This document shows, one piece after another, positions 11,411 through 23,173 of a DNA stretch of 64,000 nt. Position 1 is the first letter of the stretch, and each line of letters begins with the position of its first letter. The position numbers and the translations under genes were made by a program. Source of the stretch: Porpolomopsis calyptriformis. Taxonomy: Eukaryota > Basidiomycota > Agaricomycetes > Agaricales > Hygrophoraceae. The notes beneath the pieces are model-generated. The model was not told the origin of the DNA. It saw only the letters and a list, made by a program, of their open reading frames with translations, and did no database searches. Location: contig OX621173.1 of assembly GCA_951640195.1 (NCBI GenBank), forward strand, positions 1,281,780 to 1,345,779. The letters run 5' to 3'.

Positions 11411-11653
11411 GATTTTTGATACGAGTTGGTAAGGGGAGATGGTGGTGGTAGCTGAAAGAGAAGGGCTAAAGTGACAAGCAACTACAGTTGACTCGTATTT
11501 ATACCAATCAGCAATCAACAAACACGCGTATCGCGACTTGGACCAAATAAATACAAAGTCACGTGTTGATATAAATACCACCCTCATTTCCTCCAACTTA
11601 TCCATCGCCGTCTTTCTACTCGACCACCACCATCACCACCACTGCTACTAGCC
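11411..11653. promoter_or_regulatory. Shared divergent promoter of H2A and H2B
   Basis: The 243-bp spacer has a TATA-like box for each gene: GGTATAAATA on the - strand at 11504-11495, and TATAAATA at 11570-11577 for H2B. A reverse CCAAT-type element lies at about 11504-11508. One ACGCGT (11524-11529) matches the MluI cell-cycle box bound by MBF/SBF-class factors, consistent with S-phase expression. Factor binding is inferred. Confidence 0.7.
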
Positions 11654-12242
11654 ATGCCTCCCAAGCCCGCCTCTACCGCCTCCAAGGCGCCTGCCACCGC
11701 CGCCAAAGCGCCAGCCAAAACAACTGAAGGTGCAAAGGCAGTCAAGAAGACTGCCAAACCAACATCATCAGGCGCCGAAGGGGAAACCAAGAAGAAGAGA
11801 CGAAAGGTCCGAAAGGAAACCTACTCGTCTTACATCTACAAAGGTCAGCTTGACTCGTGCTCTCTGCGTGCCATACTCACTCGATGTCCAGTCCTTAAGC
11901 AGGTTCATCCTGACACTGGTATCTCCAACAAAGCCATGGCCATCTTGAACTCGTTTGTCAACGACATCTTTGAACGCATCGCCTCTGAAGCATCAAGTAA
12001 GTCTTTTCGATGCCACCCTTTGGGCTGTTCTCATCCGCTCGTAGAACTAGCTGCATACTCGAAAAAGTCAACAATCTCTTCGCGTGAGATCCAGACATCG
12101 GTCCGTCTCATTCTCCCAGGTGAACTCGCCAAGCATGCCATCTCAGAGGGCACCAAGTCGGTCACCAAAGTATGTTCTCATCACTCTCTTTCCCGTTCCT
12201 TGCTCAACGTTCCCTCAGTTCTCGAGTGCGGGCGCCAAGTAG
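11654..12242 (+). CDS. HTB1: Histone H2B
   Basis: Four exons (11654-11843, 11892-11996, 12045-12169, 12219-12242) give 147 residues. A Lys/Ala-rich N-tail is followed by the core [40 protein letters not shown] and [18 protein letters not shown]. The C-terminus [15 protein letters not shown] contains the lysine that is monoubiquitinated by Rad6/Bre1 in other fungi. All introns are 48-49 nt. It pairs divergently with H2A. Confidence 0.97.
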
Positions 12243-12385
12243 ATTACTTTTTTGATATCTTTTTTTTCCGTTTGTATCATCAGTTGTATTACGCTCGTAG
12301 GTATTTTAATCCATTACCCTTTCCTCTACACCATCAGAATCTTGATATCGCAAAGTTCTCCGGTCTCTGATCTCTGTTTCCCTTC

Positions 12386-14252
12386 TCAGTTCTCGTCAGA
12401 GATTCCGCTGTCTGTCATACTCACCTTCATCAGCAACACCCTGCTGTCGTCCATCATCACGTCCGTTACGTCGTATGTGTCCTCGCTCACCACTTCTGTA
12501 TACGGCAACGATGAAATCACATCAATTGCAAACGCTCCGTTCGTGCATGTCATCGACCTTCCTTCCACAGTCCTACATTTCCATCCCTTCTCTTTCCGCC
12601 CTTTTCTCGTACATCTCTTCACAGCTCGCGGGTTGAAGTCCCGCACTCTCAACCTCCTCTTCCTCGGACTCAAAAAATGCTCCTCGCTCTCCTCCTCATC
12701 CTCCGACCCACAAACCACCAAGGTGTCCACTGTCCGGCACCCGTACAACGCATGCTCCCAGTCCTTGCTCAATCGCTCCGTGAACCACCGCGTGTTGGCC
12801 GGTCCCCAACCTTCCCACGGGACCGTAACCGGTGGCGCGGAGGACGACACCCGGGGCGCTTTCAGGAATATGCTCACGTTGAAGAAGAGGACGAAGCCGT
12901 GTATGACCCCGACCTGATCGGGATTGAATAGGTACACCGTACACGCTGTAAAATACACCGTCGAATGAAGAGAAACAACGCGATAAGCGAGCACAAACCG
13001 TGAATACGATCGTCCACGCGGGGCTTGTAGAACGGCGTCGTAGACCTCGCTGCCGTCATCGGGCCAGACTCTTTCGTGTCCCCGGCAGGCACATAATCCG
13101 GAACAGGGTTCCCGCTCATCGAAATGCACCAGTATATGAACCCCTCCGCCAACGGAGGGAGCTCGTACACCGCCTTCGAGACTGGTATGCTGGATGTCAC
13201 CGCGGGGTCCTCGAACGTGCAGACTTCAAACTCGCCCGGCTTGACGATCAGAAAGCTGTCCCGGGTGAGGAAGCAAAAGTCGTCTATCCCTGTCATCCGG
13301 CTCATCGTACACTAGCGGTGTTATTAAGGGGGGGATAGTGGTCGCGCAAGAAAAGTTTTTGCTTACAATATGGCGTGGGGGCACACGCCAGTTCCAGATC
13401 TCGACGTGTGCACCAAAGTCTTGGAGGATCTCCTTGCAGAGAAGGGCTAGCAGGTTCCCTGCGATCTGCACTCGCACGGGTACACCCGAGTGGGAGATAT
13501 CAACACTTTGGGAGAGGCCCTTGGACACTGAGAAAAGGGTCGAAACTGGCGCCTTCGGATGCGGCTCGTTGGTCGATAACGTCCGCAGATGGACTCCAAG
13601 AGCATGTTTTGAGCTATAAAACACGTATGTCCATTTCAGTCGTTCGTTACGCAAAAAGAAAAAAATGGGAAGGTTGCCTTACTTTGGGGGACAGAGGGTT
13701 ACTAGCACCAATAGATCCTGCATTGGATCCATCGTAAAATCGATGATCGACAGATCTCCCATAGTGTGTACCCACGTCCGCACCGCCTCTTTCGACCACA
13801 CCGGCTCGGTGGGGAGCTGGAAAAAGGCGATGGAACCGGCGACCATGCGTTCGTCCTCCTTCCCGTTGCCGTATATCCCGCCCGCGAACTCGTACACCGA
13901 GCCGGTCTTGGGGAGGTCGAGTGTGAGGTTGCCCTTCCACTCGAGGCGCTTCCACGCGTGCTCGCGCTCGCGAAGGGTCTTAAGGCGCGTAGCGAGGGGC
14001 GGGCTGCAGAAGGAGGGCAATACGGAGACCATGTTGTGCATGGCAAGCTCGATGGCGTACTGGAGACGAGAGGAATGGATGATGACTTTTCGGAGCCGTT
14101 TGTTTACCTGGGCGAGAGGGGAGGGTGAGGTGAGGGGCGAACGTGATCGAGGGGCTTACTTGAGTGCAGTGAACGAGATCGAGGGTGTCTAAATCAGCCA
14201 GGATATGGCATATGAGCTCCACGGGGAGATTAAGAAAGTTGACGAGATTCAT
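12386..14252 (-). CDS. F-box protein
   Basis: Five exons (14252-14160, 14107-13683, 13613-13367, 13311-12999, 12945-12386) give 545 residues. The N-terminus is a clear F-box: NLPVELICHILADLDTLDLV, then CTQVNKRLRKVI. The remaining about 500 residues contain short stretches such as DLSIIDFTMDPMQDLLVLV, AHVEIWNWR and FCFLTRDSFLIV, resembling a degenerate beta-propeller as in many Agaricomycete F-box proteins. The expected role is substrate choice for an SCF ubiquitin ligase; the substrate is unknown. A short first methionine at 14279 is possible but lies in likely 5' UTR. Confidence 0.85.
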
Positions 14253-14474
14253 GGTGAGCGGTATGACTCGTTTCTGCAAAGTGAGGTTCGTTGTTAGCAG
14301 TGCTGAGTGAATGCGAGGTCGACGTCAAGGATATGAAATGAAAGGGAAAGACGTTGCCGATATCAGAAAAGTTTGGGAAAGAGAAAGCGAAAGGCGGAGG
14401 AAAGCATTCGAAAGCTGAAAGTCACGGTACTTTGCAAGGTCTTTATCGGGCATTTGTCATTCCCAACACTCGCG

Positions 14475-16258
14475 ATGTCGACGAATGGACCAGCCTCTCA
14501 GGGGGGGGTAGACAGTCGCTCGTCATTTGATAGCGACAGAAGTAACGCATCTTCGTCTCCAGTAATCACCAACGGTGTCCTCAACGGACGGAACCATGCT
14601 GCAGAGGATGATTCCGACCCCATCTCGCAGCTACAACACCAGCTGGAACGGACGATGGAAGAGAAGGAGACACTGGCAGCTCAATACCGGAATCTCCTCG
14701 CCAAATTGACTACCATGAAGACATCTTTGGGGAACAAGCTAAAACAGGACGCTGTAGGATCTATCTGCTCTTTATGCCTTTTTCCCTCTTATCCTCGTGC
14801 AACGTAGGAAGAACTCGACAGACGGGAACAGTTGTTGCAGCAGCTGACCGCGCAGAACGAAGATTTGTCCTCAACGGTAGAAACACTCAGACAGGAGCTC
14901 ATCGCATCACACGAGGACGCCGAACGCACCTCAAACGAGCTCGCCGTCGTGCGCACCCGTGCAGTCCAAGAGACCGCCCAGGAGAATCTCCTGCGAGAGC
15001 GCGAGCTCCGTGAGGCCCAGAGCGAGCTTGAGCGTTCCCGACTGGAACGCGCCGAGTGGGAGCGCATGGCGATGCAGGAGCGGGTCATCGCCGACGAGGC
15101 AAAGTCCGCCGCGGAGGCGTTCAAGCGTGACGTGGAGCTCGAGCGAGAGGCGCGGGCGTGTGAGGCGGCTGAACTCGAGCTCGAGCGTGAAAAGTCACAC
15201 AATCTGCAGTCCGTCCTGGAAGACTTTCAAGCTGGTCTGTCCCCCTTTTTGTCCATTTTTTTTTTGGTCTCTGACGCGTGCACCCAGCCAAGGATCACGA
15301 ACTGCGGCAGGCAGTCAAAGATTATGAATCTCGTTTAACAACGGTCACGCAGTCATTGGCGGAATATAAACATCGGGCATTGACCGCCGAGGTTAACTTC
15401 TTTCTTCGGTGTTGCGCATTGATGTCTGATATTCCTCCATAGCTTAAATTGGAAGAATCTCATGTAGACACCTCAAGGACCCAAGAACTAGAAAAAGAAA
15501 CCAAGGAGAAAAACCTCATCATTGGAAAACTACGACACGAAGGTACTCTTTCTTTCCGCCGCACCACCAACATGCATAAAATAACCATTCTCATCCCCAG
15601 TCGTCATTATCAACGAACACCTAATGGAAGCCCTCCGCCGCCTCCGCCGAAACTCATCTGATACCAACGTCGACCGCCGCCTCGTCACCAACGTCCTCCT
15701 CTCCTTCCTCACAACACCACGCGAGGACGCGAAGCGGTTCGAGATGCTCGGCCTCCTAGCCACCATTCTCTCGTGGACAGACCCCGAACGCGAAAGGGCC
15801 GGCCTGCAACGCGCTCAAGCGCCACCCCCTCGATCGTCCTCCTCCTTCTGGGGCCGCTCTCCCTCCGTGGCCTCGCCCAGCAAAACTAACACCGAACTAG
15901 AGAAGACGGACGAAACGGAGGTGGGTTTATTCCTTCAAACCTTTCTCATCACTTATTAATCTCCTTGGAATATCAGTCATTCTCTCGGCTATGGGTCGAG
16001 TTCCTTCTCACAGAAGCCGCTGCCGGGAGTGGTTCGCCCCCTCCCCCACGCACACACGGCTCGGCGCCGGGCAGCCCCTTATCTATCACGCACAGTCAGT
16101 CCTTCTCCGCCCTTTCCGCTGCCTCGGCCCCGGGGAGCGATGGACCATCTAAAAAGGAACCGAGACGCCTCAGCACAGCCGCAACCACAAGCTCGCCAAA
16201 TCTGATGCTGGGATCGCCACCGCCAAGGAAAGGAAAGGAGAAGGAGACGGATTCGTGA
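14475..16258 (+). CDS. Golgin-like coiled-coil protein with GRIP domain
   Basis: Six exons (14475-14753, 14808-15234, 15288-15391, 15443-15542, 15601-15920, 15977-16258) give 503 residues. Residues about 50-300 form a long Glu/Arg/Leu heptad coiled coil (RERELREAQSELERSRLERA). A GRIP-type domain follows (RRLVTNVLLSFLTTPREDAK, FEMLGLLATILSWTDPERE), then a Ser/Pro-rich tail. GRIP domains bind Arl1-GTP and recruit golgins such as Imh1 to the trans-Golgi, so a tether in Golgi traffic is the likely role. The protein is shorter than Imh1 and the GRIP domain is not at the very end. It is divergent from the F-box gene over about 220 bp. Confidence 0.85.
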
Positions 16259-16621
16259 CCTTGAAACTCCTCATTCTGAAGCCCTCGTCCTTTTCTTTTG
16301 TTTTCGCCCCATACCGGACAACTTTGTATCACTTTCATCTTTCCCCTACCCCCTGCAATGTTTAATAGCCTTTCGACACTTGACTGTGGAAAATTTGCAA
16401 TCGAGAGATATATGCTAGTCACTCTGCCAAGGTTGTGAGGAGGTGCCGATGATCAACGAGTTTGTCAACGGCATCCTGGGGTGCAATAACAGCCCTCAAG
16501 GATTTTCTATCCGAATTACACAACAAAAACCATCGGCGTTGGCATGCTACTCAGCCCAAGAAATAAACACCATATGCATGAAGAATACCAAAGAGATGAC
16601 AGGTCCGAAACAGTAGCCATT
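16259..16621. other. Convergent 3' flanks
   Basis: 363 bp between the ends of the GRIP gene and the HECT_2 gene. I see no coding or RNA feature. Confidence 0.5.
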
Positions 16622-18525
16622 TAAGCGCGCTGTAACCAGCCGACTTCCAAGCCCGTCATCGTGCGCATGCTCTCGGGATAAGCAGAGTTGCTCTCCTTGA
16701 GCAACCTGGCCAGACGCCTGCAAATGTCGAGGGGGTAATACAGATATTCAGCCTGGGGGAAACCAGGATACTGGTTCAAGATGCTACAAGATGATGGGGG
16801 AAAACGTTAGAAAAACTTTTTGGCCGCAGCAGAAAATAAAAAAGTTTCGTTTACCTCTTCAACTGCTCCGGAGCAGCCCATGGGCCTACGATCTTATACA
16901 AGACTTTGGCAGCACGCAGAGATCCGCTTTTCGGAATGGCGTACTGTACGGGCACCGTGTATGCGATCTTGAGGTTCGGCTTGAAGAGCCAGATCTAAAC
17001 GAGGGACAACCAGACGGATGAATGAAGTAGCATATAAAACGAGATGAAGTAGGTGTATGCACCAGTATTCTCGGTCGCTCTTCTTCTTCATCGAATATGA
17101 CAAACCGATGCGTGGCGTGTGCTTGAACGAATTCGTTCATATCTTCTACAATGAATGCTGATAGCGGTATCTTTAGAGGCCTAAAGAGTATCGATGTCAG
17201 CCTAAAAGTCGGTATAAAATCCAAGAACCACCACCACCCACTCGGATGTCGTGCTCACGGGCCGGATTGCATATTTGACAAGTCTGTACACCATCGCCTG
17301 CGTGACATCCCCCGATTGTTGTTGTTCCTGACAGCGGCCGACAATGGCTCCGCATAAACACCGGACGGATCGCCAACCTTCGCCAAGCTGAAGGGTATCA
17401 CCATGTTAGCTATAATATCCCAAACAAAAAAAAAGAAAAAGAAAATCGCGACAGGCAAGAGAGAAATGTGTTCCCGAGTGTAGCCCCCAAGAGATGAACC
17501 TTCATAACAAGAGGGTTGTTAACTAAGGAACCCGACGCAACATGTCGTTGATTTAGGACGTTTTGTATCAACCGCTGGAATCTGTTTCTTCAACCGGCCG
17601 TATTTCGTGCCGCAGAGGTAACAAAACCAGCTGGGGGCTTCGTCTCGCGGCACAGCCGGTTGTCGAAACAAATAATCGTTGGTGGGAGCCCAACGCCGGT
17701 CTTCTTAGTCGTCCGGGACTAGACTGCATGCATACCGCCGGATACAAAAAGAGCACTGACCTTGGTTTGATCCGACCGCCACAGATTATTGAGGACTATC
17801 GAAGACTCCTCGAATAAAATATAACTTCCGCCGACCAAAGCTTGTCCTTGCTCAGGCCAAAACCCGCGACTGCCTTTGGCGATCTGCTCGTGCAAGTGTT
17901 GGTCACTGTGACACATCCATGCATCCACAAGTTCTTCCCAGTGCTCCGAAGGCAAATCGCGATAGGTTCCTATGGTTTGTGAGCGCACGAGAGGTAGGGA
18001 ACATGAAGAGCAGGTGAAGTTGATAGGATTCAAGGTCGACAGCTGCGAGGCGTCGAGTAATGGAAGGGTTTCTGCAGGTGTCACAGCAACGAATGGGTTT
18101 GTTGACAATTTAATTTCATAGTGGCTGTTTTGGGTTTTGACCTCTTTTTTACCGGGAGAAGTGCGAGAAGGCAGACTGAGGGGAGGAGACGTGTTCGGGC
18201 CGCATCTAATAATTAAACGATCGCCATCGTCAGGATCGGAAAATGATGGAAGGACCTCGGCCTCGGGTTCGGAACCCGGTGCTGCACCAGTGATCGTCAA
18301 GAAAACCAAGACATGATTCAAGTTTTCATGATTTTCCGCAACGTAGTGAACGTCGAAGCCGACTGCGAAGGCGACTTTCAGACTCCATAAAATAGCAACA
18401 TCCAAGGGACACACCTTTGGGAGTAAGTTCTGTTTCAAAGGTGGAAAGAGGCCTTGCCTCTGCGGTCGAACCGACAGATCTAGAGGTCGAATGTCGAAGC
18501 CATGACTTCGGCGGTGCAGATACAC
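16622..18525 (-). CDS. HECT_2 / UBE3D-like E3 ubiquitin ligase
   Basis: Recognised by the family's cysteine and tryptophan motifs: INFTCSSCSLPLVRS, RDLPSEHWEELVDAWMCH, SYILFEESS, then GWRSVRCLCGAIVGRCQE and VYRLVKYAIRPVS. The C-terminus is APEQLKSILNQYPGFP and GLEVGWLQRA. UBE3D binds E2 enzymes such as UbcH10 and acts as an E3. The last exons are well defined: 17387-17238, 17170-17063, 16994-16855 and 16783-16622. The piece between 17761 and 17387 is unresolved because three frames are open there. The 5' end is also uncertain: the domain frame can start at 18525, or it can be spliced in phase from the upstream coiled-coil frame (donor 18414, acceptor 18282), which would make one long protein with the next feature. 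Confidence 0.75.
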
Positions 18526-20240
18526 TCCGACGATAGGACTTTTTGGTCTTCAACTCGGTGGTAGATTGGGGTTGGAGGACATGGTCCGGTACAGGCTCGC
18601 GGAAAAATTCGGGAAGAGTCAGAAGAGCATTTGGGTCAGCCAGGCGTACAGAGTCCGGTATTGACTGCCGTAGAAACTCGGGTAGTGTGAGCAATGCGTT
18701 TGGATCTTTGGTTTTGGGTATCGGTGACAGAACTGCATCTTGAGAGTGCAGTCGACCAGCACCCGAGTGGTGCAACAATTGTTCGACAAAGGCATCACGC
18801 TATGAAATAGGATCAGTTGAAATACCCTGTGAGACACACATCAGTATGTATACCTTCTCCATGTCCCGCAACCGAGATTTTTCTAGGCGGGCTTTCATAT
18901 CCCCGTCGAGGAGGACGGACTGGGCTGAGAGTTTTCGGTTGCTCGCTTTACTGAGCAAGTCGAGAATACCATCCAACTCTTTGGCCTCGGAGTCCTTTCG
19001 TGTTCCTTTCCGCGTTCCTGCTACACCAGATTGGGGGATATCAGATGAAGGCTCGCCTGCGCGCCTTGCATTTTCCATTTGTTCGACTTTGGTGCTTTTC
19101 AGCTCGACACGTTGATTATGGAGTTGCGGAGCGACAAGATAGAGCCGATCGATGGCCATGGTCACGGACTCGAGGTCTAGCCTCATTTTCTCGTTCGGTG
19201 CGGTGGTACTCGATAGGGATGTGGTACGGCTTTTTGAGTCCTGGGCATGATGAGAGTCAGGTGATGGCTGGATCCCGGAATGATACGCTGGAAGGGGATC
19301 GAAGTCACATTCAGCGGAGTCGTACTCTGGCGGAAGAAAATCGGCGGAGAAGAACCGCGGAAGAGTGTCCGTGCGCTCCTTGCAGATGAGTAAGACGGTT
19401 TCGAGTTCTTCGTCTATTTTCTGCCACAGCAACGCCTTTTCAACCACAAGGACGGGGGTATCATGATCAGACTTGTCTTGATGAGACAGACGTTCGATTT
19501 GGAGGTCACTGAGTTGGCGCCTGAGGGTATCGAATATGTCGTTCGGTCCGCTGGTGGGCTCAAATGAACCGAGGGAATCAACGCCTGAGATGGTACTGGA
19601 TGATGAAGAGGTGGCATAGATGACGGAAAGACGATCAAAGTGGGAGAGTAAAGAGATGAGTGCCCGACCGAGGTGGGCATCACGGGGATGGAGAGTGGGC
19701 GAAAGAGATTCTACGCGGGTGCGGAGTTCACGAATCATATCTGTGTCGGATTGGAATGGATGAGACTCTATCATGAGCTCCTCCCTATTTCGTAGATTAG
19801 AGACTAAGGTGTGTAATGCTGATGAGGGGGACTGGACAGTGTCGGGATGAGTGGATGGAGTGGATTGGGGGTTGGATGGCATTGAATGGCGGCGATCAGG
19901 CACAATGGGGGCCCAATTGGTAGGGACGGAGAGCAAGTTGTTCAAAGTCATTATACATGACTTTTGGACGAGGGCTATGGATGGGAGGAGTTCATGCTTC
20001 AAAGGATGAGTGTAGGCCCAACTTCCGAGGGGGGAAAGCACCTACTTTGGTCGAGGATGCCCGCTGCTGCTCGTTTACGACGTTTTGTCGGTCGACATCT
20101 GTTTCTGCAACGAGCTCTTCGAGTTCTTCTAGAAGAAACCGCTGCCTTTCTGGAGCTGGGAACGGTGTAGGGATGGTGGAGGTCAAGAAAGAGTGGGATG
20201 GTTGTGAAGCTGAAATTCTGGGACGAGTGAGGGTTGCCAT
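18326..20240 (-). CDS. Coiled-coil protein with tandem DPNALLTLPEF repeats
   Basis: Likely exon 1 is 20240 to about 20043 (PERQRFLLEELEELVAETDV). A large exon follows, from about 19993 to about 18861, with HLGRALISLLSHFDRLSVIY, QKIDEELETVLLI, and a basic C-terminal helix ending RLRDMEK. A short intron then joins RDAFVEQLLHHSGAG. The last part holds two copies of a 23-residue unit starting DPNALLTLPEF. I do not know the family. It may end at 18326 or continue into the HECT_2 domain downstream. Its start is about 125 bp from the 3' end of RPC31, same strand. Confidence 0.6.
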
Positions 20241-20365
20241 TCGAGTTCCCTGCCAAGTGGATCAGCCAGCTATTTTGACCGGAGTGTGATCAGGGTGTGA
20301 TCAACATCCTCAACGGGCAGTCGTTCAATAAAAGGGAATATCTATCGACGTGTACATAAATTACA

Positions 20366-21277
20366 TTAATCGTAGGTACCACCTGTGTTCGTGAGGTCAG
20401 TCAAGGGTATTGAGGGTAGGGAGAGGACTGACCACCCTCGTCCATGCCAGCACCGCCGCCAAGATCGTCAATGTCGTCGTTCTCGCCGTTGTCAAAATAG
20501 TTATCGGCATAATCGTTGTCGTACTCTTCAGCCACATCATAGTCTGATGCGTCTCCTTGCGATCCAAGGTCGGAGGGTTCGTCTGAGGATTTTGCCTTGA
20601 AGTCAAAGGTGAGGGTTTATTGAGTAACGAGAAAAAAAAAAAAGTACCTGTTCATCAACATCTTCATCCATCTCGTCGAGGTTCACGCGTCGTTTGACAG
20701 GCGCTGTCCTTCCTTCTGTGATTGTCAGTGGGTGCGGTGTGTAATCGAATGGGGTTTACCCTTGCGCATTTTCTTGGGATTAAAGTATGCATCAAATATT
20801 TGAGGAGGGAAGAACGGTTGATGCAACTGCTTTCGCTTGAGTGTCTGTGACGACGATGAGGGTCGGTACTTGTCAGAGTAACGGGGAAGCTCTGCCGGAT
20901 TGCATTGGCTAGATGCGTGAGACGTGAAGAGAACACACACCTGTCGATCTACTAGCTTCGACCACATAGTACGGTGACTTGCGCAGCCGTGAAACAAAGC
21001 CGGTTTGAAGCTCGGCAATTCGTTTCTCATCCTTTGAATACTCAGTGAGTATCGGCAGTGGCTCCAAGGGCTAAAACACGAACTCGTGAGATGAATGAGC
21101 CACGTACAAGGACGTTCAGCGCCGTACAGGATACAAGTCCGTCGATTCTCTCGCCAATGATTGGATATCTGCATAAGTAAACCCAATCGGAAGCAGATTA
21201 CTGAAACCACCTCTGCCCCCAAACCCTCCCCTCCCCCCTCCACGTCCTCGGCCACCTCGACCACCATGAATGGACAT
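20366..21277 (-). CDS. RPC31: RNA polymerase III subunit Rpc31 (RPC7/POLR3G family)
   Basis: Six exons (21277-21128, 21070-20941, 20891-20760, 20715-20648, 20595-20433, 20382-20366) give 219 residues. An RGG-rich N-terminus leads into GFTYADIQSLARESTDLYP. The middle has PRYSDKYRPSSSS and FFPPQIFDAYFNPKKMRK, and the tail is strongly acidic (VAEEYDNDYADNYFDNGEND), ending GGGTYD. This layout is characteristic of Rpc31, a stalk-associated subunit of the Pol III heterotrimer needed for initiation. The last exon codes for only about five residues and is supported by the family-like acidic C-terminus. Confidence 0.9.
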
Positions 21278-21441
21278 GTTCGCTGAGGTGTGTCGGAGTT
21301 TCTAAATTATTTAAAACTCCGATTTTCTAATAAATACTTTCAAAGCTGTGCAACACCCACATATCCTCTTTCTCTCTCGACCAAAACATAGCCGTCTCCT
21401 TTCCAACTCGTCACACTCAAAGAACGCATTCAAACACCAAA

Positions 21442-22973
21442 ATGGATCCGTCACTGACCAAAATGAACCAATCTCTTGATCAGGTCGGTTAAATCCCCAT
21501 TTTCAATCCCCCCCTCAATCTCATTCATTCCTCAGATCATCGCCGCAAAACCCAGAAATGGCCGTCGCGGTGGCACTCGCCGCCATTCTGGACGAGTCCA
21601 AATCCTTGGCGCTCCTGTCACCAGCCCGACCACACGCGCCCGTCAAGCGGCAGCAGCAGCCGCCATCGTCGCCAAAGCATCCCCAGCACTCAACCAACCC
21701 GCCGATAAAATCATCGTCTCCAACCTTCCGCAAGACGTCAATGAAATCCAAATCAAGGTAACCCTTTATTCAATCTTTTTCTCACGCACCCTGCTCACAA
21801 CTCGATTCCCTTTTTCCAGGAACTATTCCACTCCACCGTCGGCCCTCTCCGTGAAGTCACGCTTCATTATGACAGCGCGGGCCGATCGAAGGGCGTTGCC
21901 TCCGTGCATTTCCAGAGGAAAGGGGATGGTACCAAGGCTTATCAAGAATACAACAACCGCCTCATCGATGGGAGTTAGTATCGCCTGCTTTCACCTGTTT
22001 GGTCTCTTCTTGTAGCTCGTCTACTCATTCCGGGCCTCTTCGTCCCCTTTACCTTCCGGGGGGCGGATCGTTGCTCCCTATCTCTGCTCGGCACCTCGTG
22101 GCCAAACGACAAGATGTGCGGTCTGTCACTTCCGCAGTAGGCTTGGCATTCGTCCCTGGGACGCTAATGTCTCGGCGCCAACACAAGCGGACTCGGTTCG
22201 CAGGCCTGATCAGCCTCGCGGATCGAATCGAGTGATGTGTCCACCTGTAGCGATGACATGTGCCAGCGGTCTGTTTGTATACAGTCGAGGTGGTGTGCGA
22301 GTGCGAGTGCGATGAACGCAGATTTTGAGTGGGATGTTCGGGAGGTGTTGTATTGCTGCCTAACCGCTCCCAGGACTGTGCTTCGTCACCTCAATGGGAA
22401 TCGCCCTACCAAGATTTATGGGCTCATGTGATACGACGGCCGACGAACAGAGATAAAGCAACGGTAACTTGGCCACGAATGGGTTTTCTTGCCCGTCCAA
22501 TTCTGTTTTGCTGGGTGTCTTTCCCTCCGCTGTACAGTCAGCTGATGATTCCCTCTGCTTTCCTTATTTCTCCATCTCCCAAACACGATCTGTCTTTTTC
22601 GCCTTCTCAGAACGCCCGATGAAGATTGAAATCGTCGTCGACCCGGCTCGCCCTGCTCCCACTCAGTCTCTCGTCTCTCGCGTTGCACCGCCACCTGCGG
22701 CAGCAGCTGCAGCTGAAGCCCAAGTTACCAGGTCAGTCTCGGCGCGGTTTGCGCATTCAAGCTAGCTTATCGTCTTCAAGGAACGGAGGACCTCGAGGAC
22801 GACGTGGAGGAAGAGGTGGTGGTAGGCGTAAGACGGAGAGGCCGACCAAAACCGCCGCTGATCTCGATGCAGAGATGGAGGTTGGTTTCCCCGCTGTCTT
22901 TACCCATTCCCTTTTCGCTGACTTTGGGTGCTGACAGGATTACACCGCTAGCAATACGCCTGCGACAGCTTGA
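21442..22973 (+). CDS. YRA1: mRNA export adaptor Yra1/ALYREF
   Basis: Six exons (21442-21483, 21536-21757, 21820-21973, 22611-22731, 22781-22880, 22938-22973) give 224 residues. An N-terminal Arg/Gly/Ala-rich arm precedes one RRM: KIIVSNLPQDVNEIQIK (RNP2), then SKGVASVHFQRKGDGTKAY (RNP1) and RPMKIEIVVD. After the RRM come an Ala-rich linker, an RGG box (GPRGRRGGRGGGRRKTERP) and a C-terminal helix LDAEMEDYTASN, the conserved UAP56/Sub2-binding motif region. It links transcription to mRNA export in the nucleus. One intron is 637 nt, over ten times the others. Confidence 0.95.
21974..22610 (+). other. 637-nt intron inside the RRM of YRA1
   Basis: It begins GTTAGT and ends TTCTCAG with a pyrimidine-rich 3' part. 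It contains open stretches but none that continue the RRM. The flanking exons join in phase as DGK/RPMKIE, which fixes the boundaries. No convincing snoRNA boxes were found by eye. Confidence 0.85.
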
Positions 22974-23173
22974 AAGGTTGCATTTATGTCTGGCGCCCGT
23001 TGTTTCTCACTGCCATTGGTTATGAAGTATTACCCCCAGCGTTTGGCGTCTATTTCCTTGTAGATCTGCCGTATTGTATTGTTCTGTTGTCGTAACCCCG
23101 TCCCCGAATCCAGGGAACTTTTTGCGTCTAATCGATCCATTCCAGCGCTGAGCATGAAACTAACCTTGATTTG

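Noticed and set aside
17568..17756. CYLCG zinc-like motif as the missing HECT_2 cysteine pair
   Set aside because: The true family motif SVRCLCGAIVGRC was found at 17387-17238 in phase with its neighbours; the other match is in a stretch open in all three frames.
21974..22610. Box C/D snoRNA hosted by the long YRA1 intron
   Set aside because: A TGATGA occurs near 22540, but no CTGA box at suitable distance and no terminal stem were seen. A covariance search would be needed.
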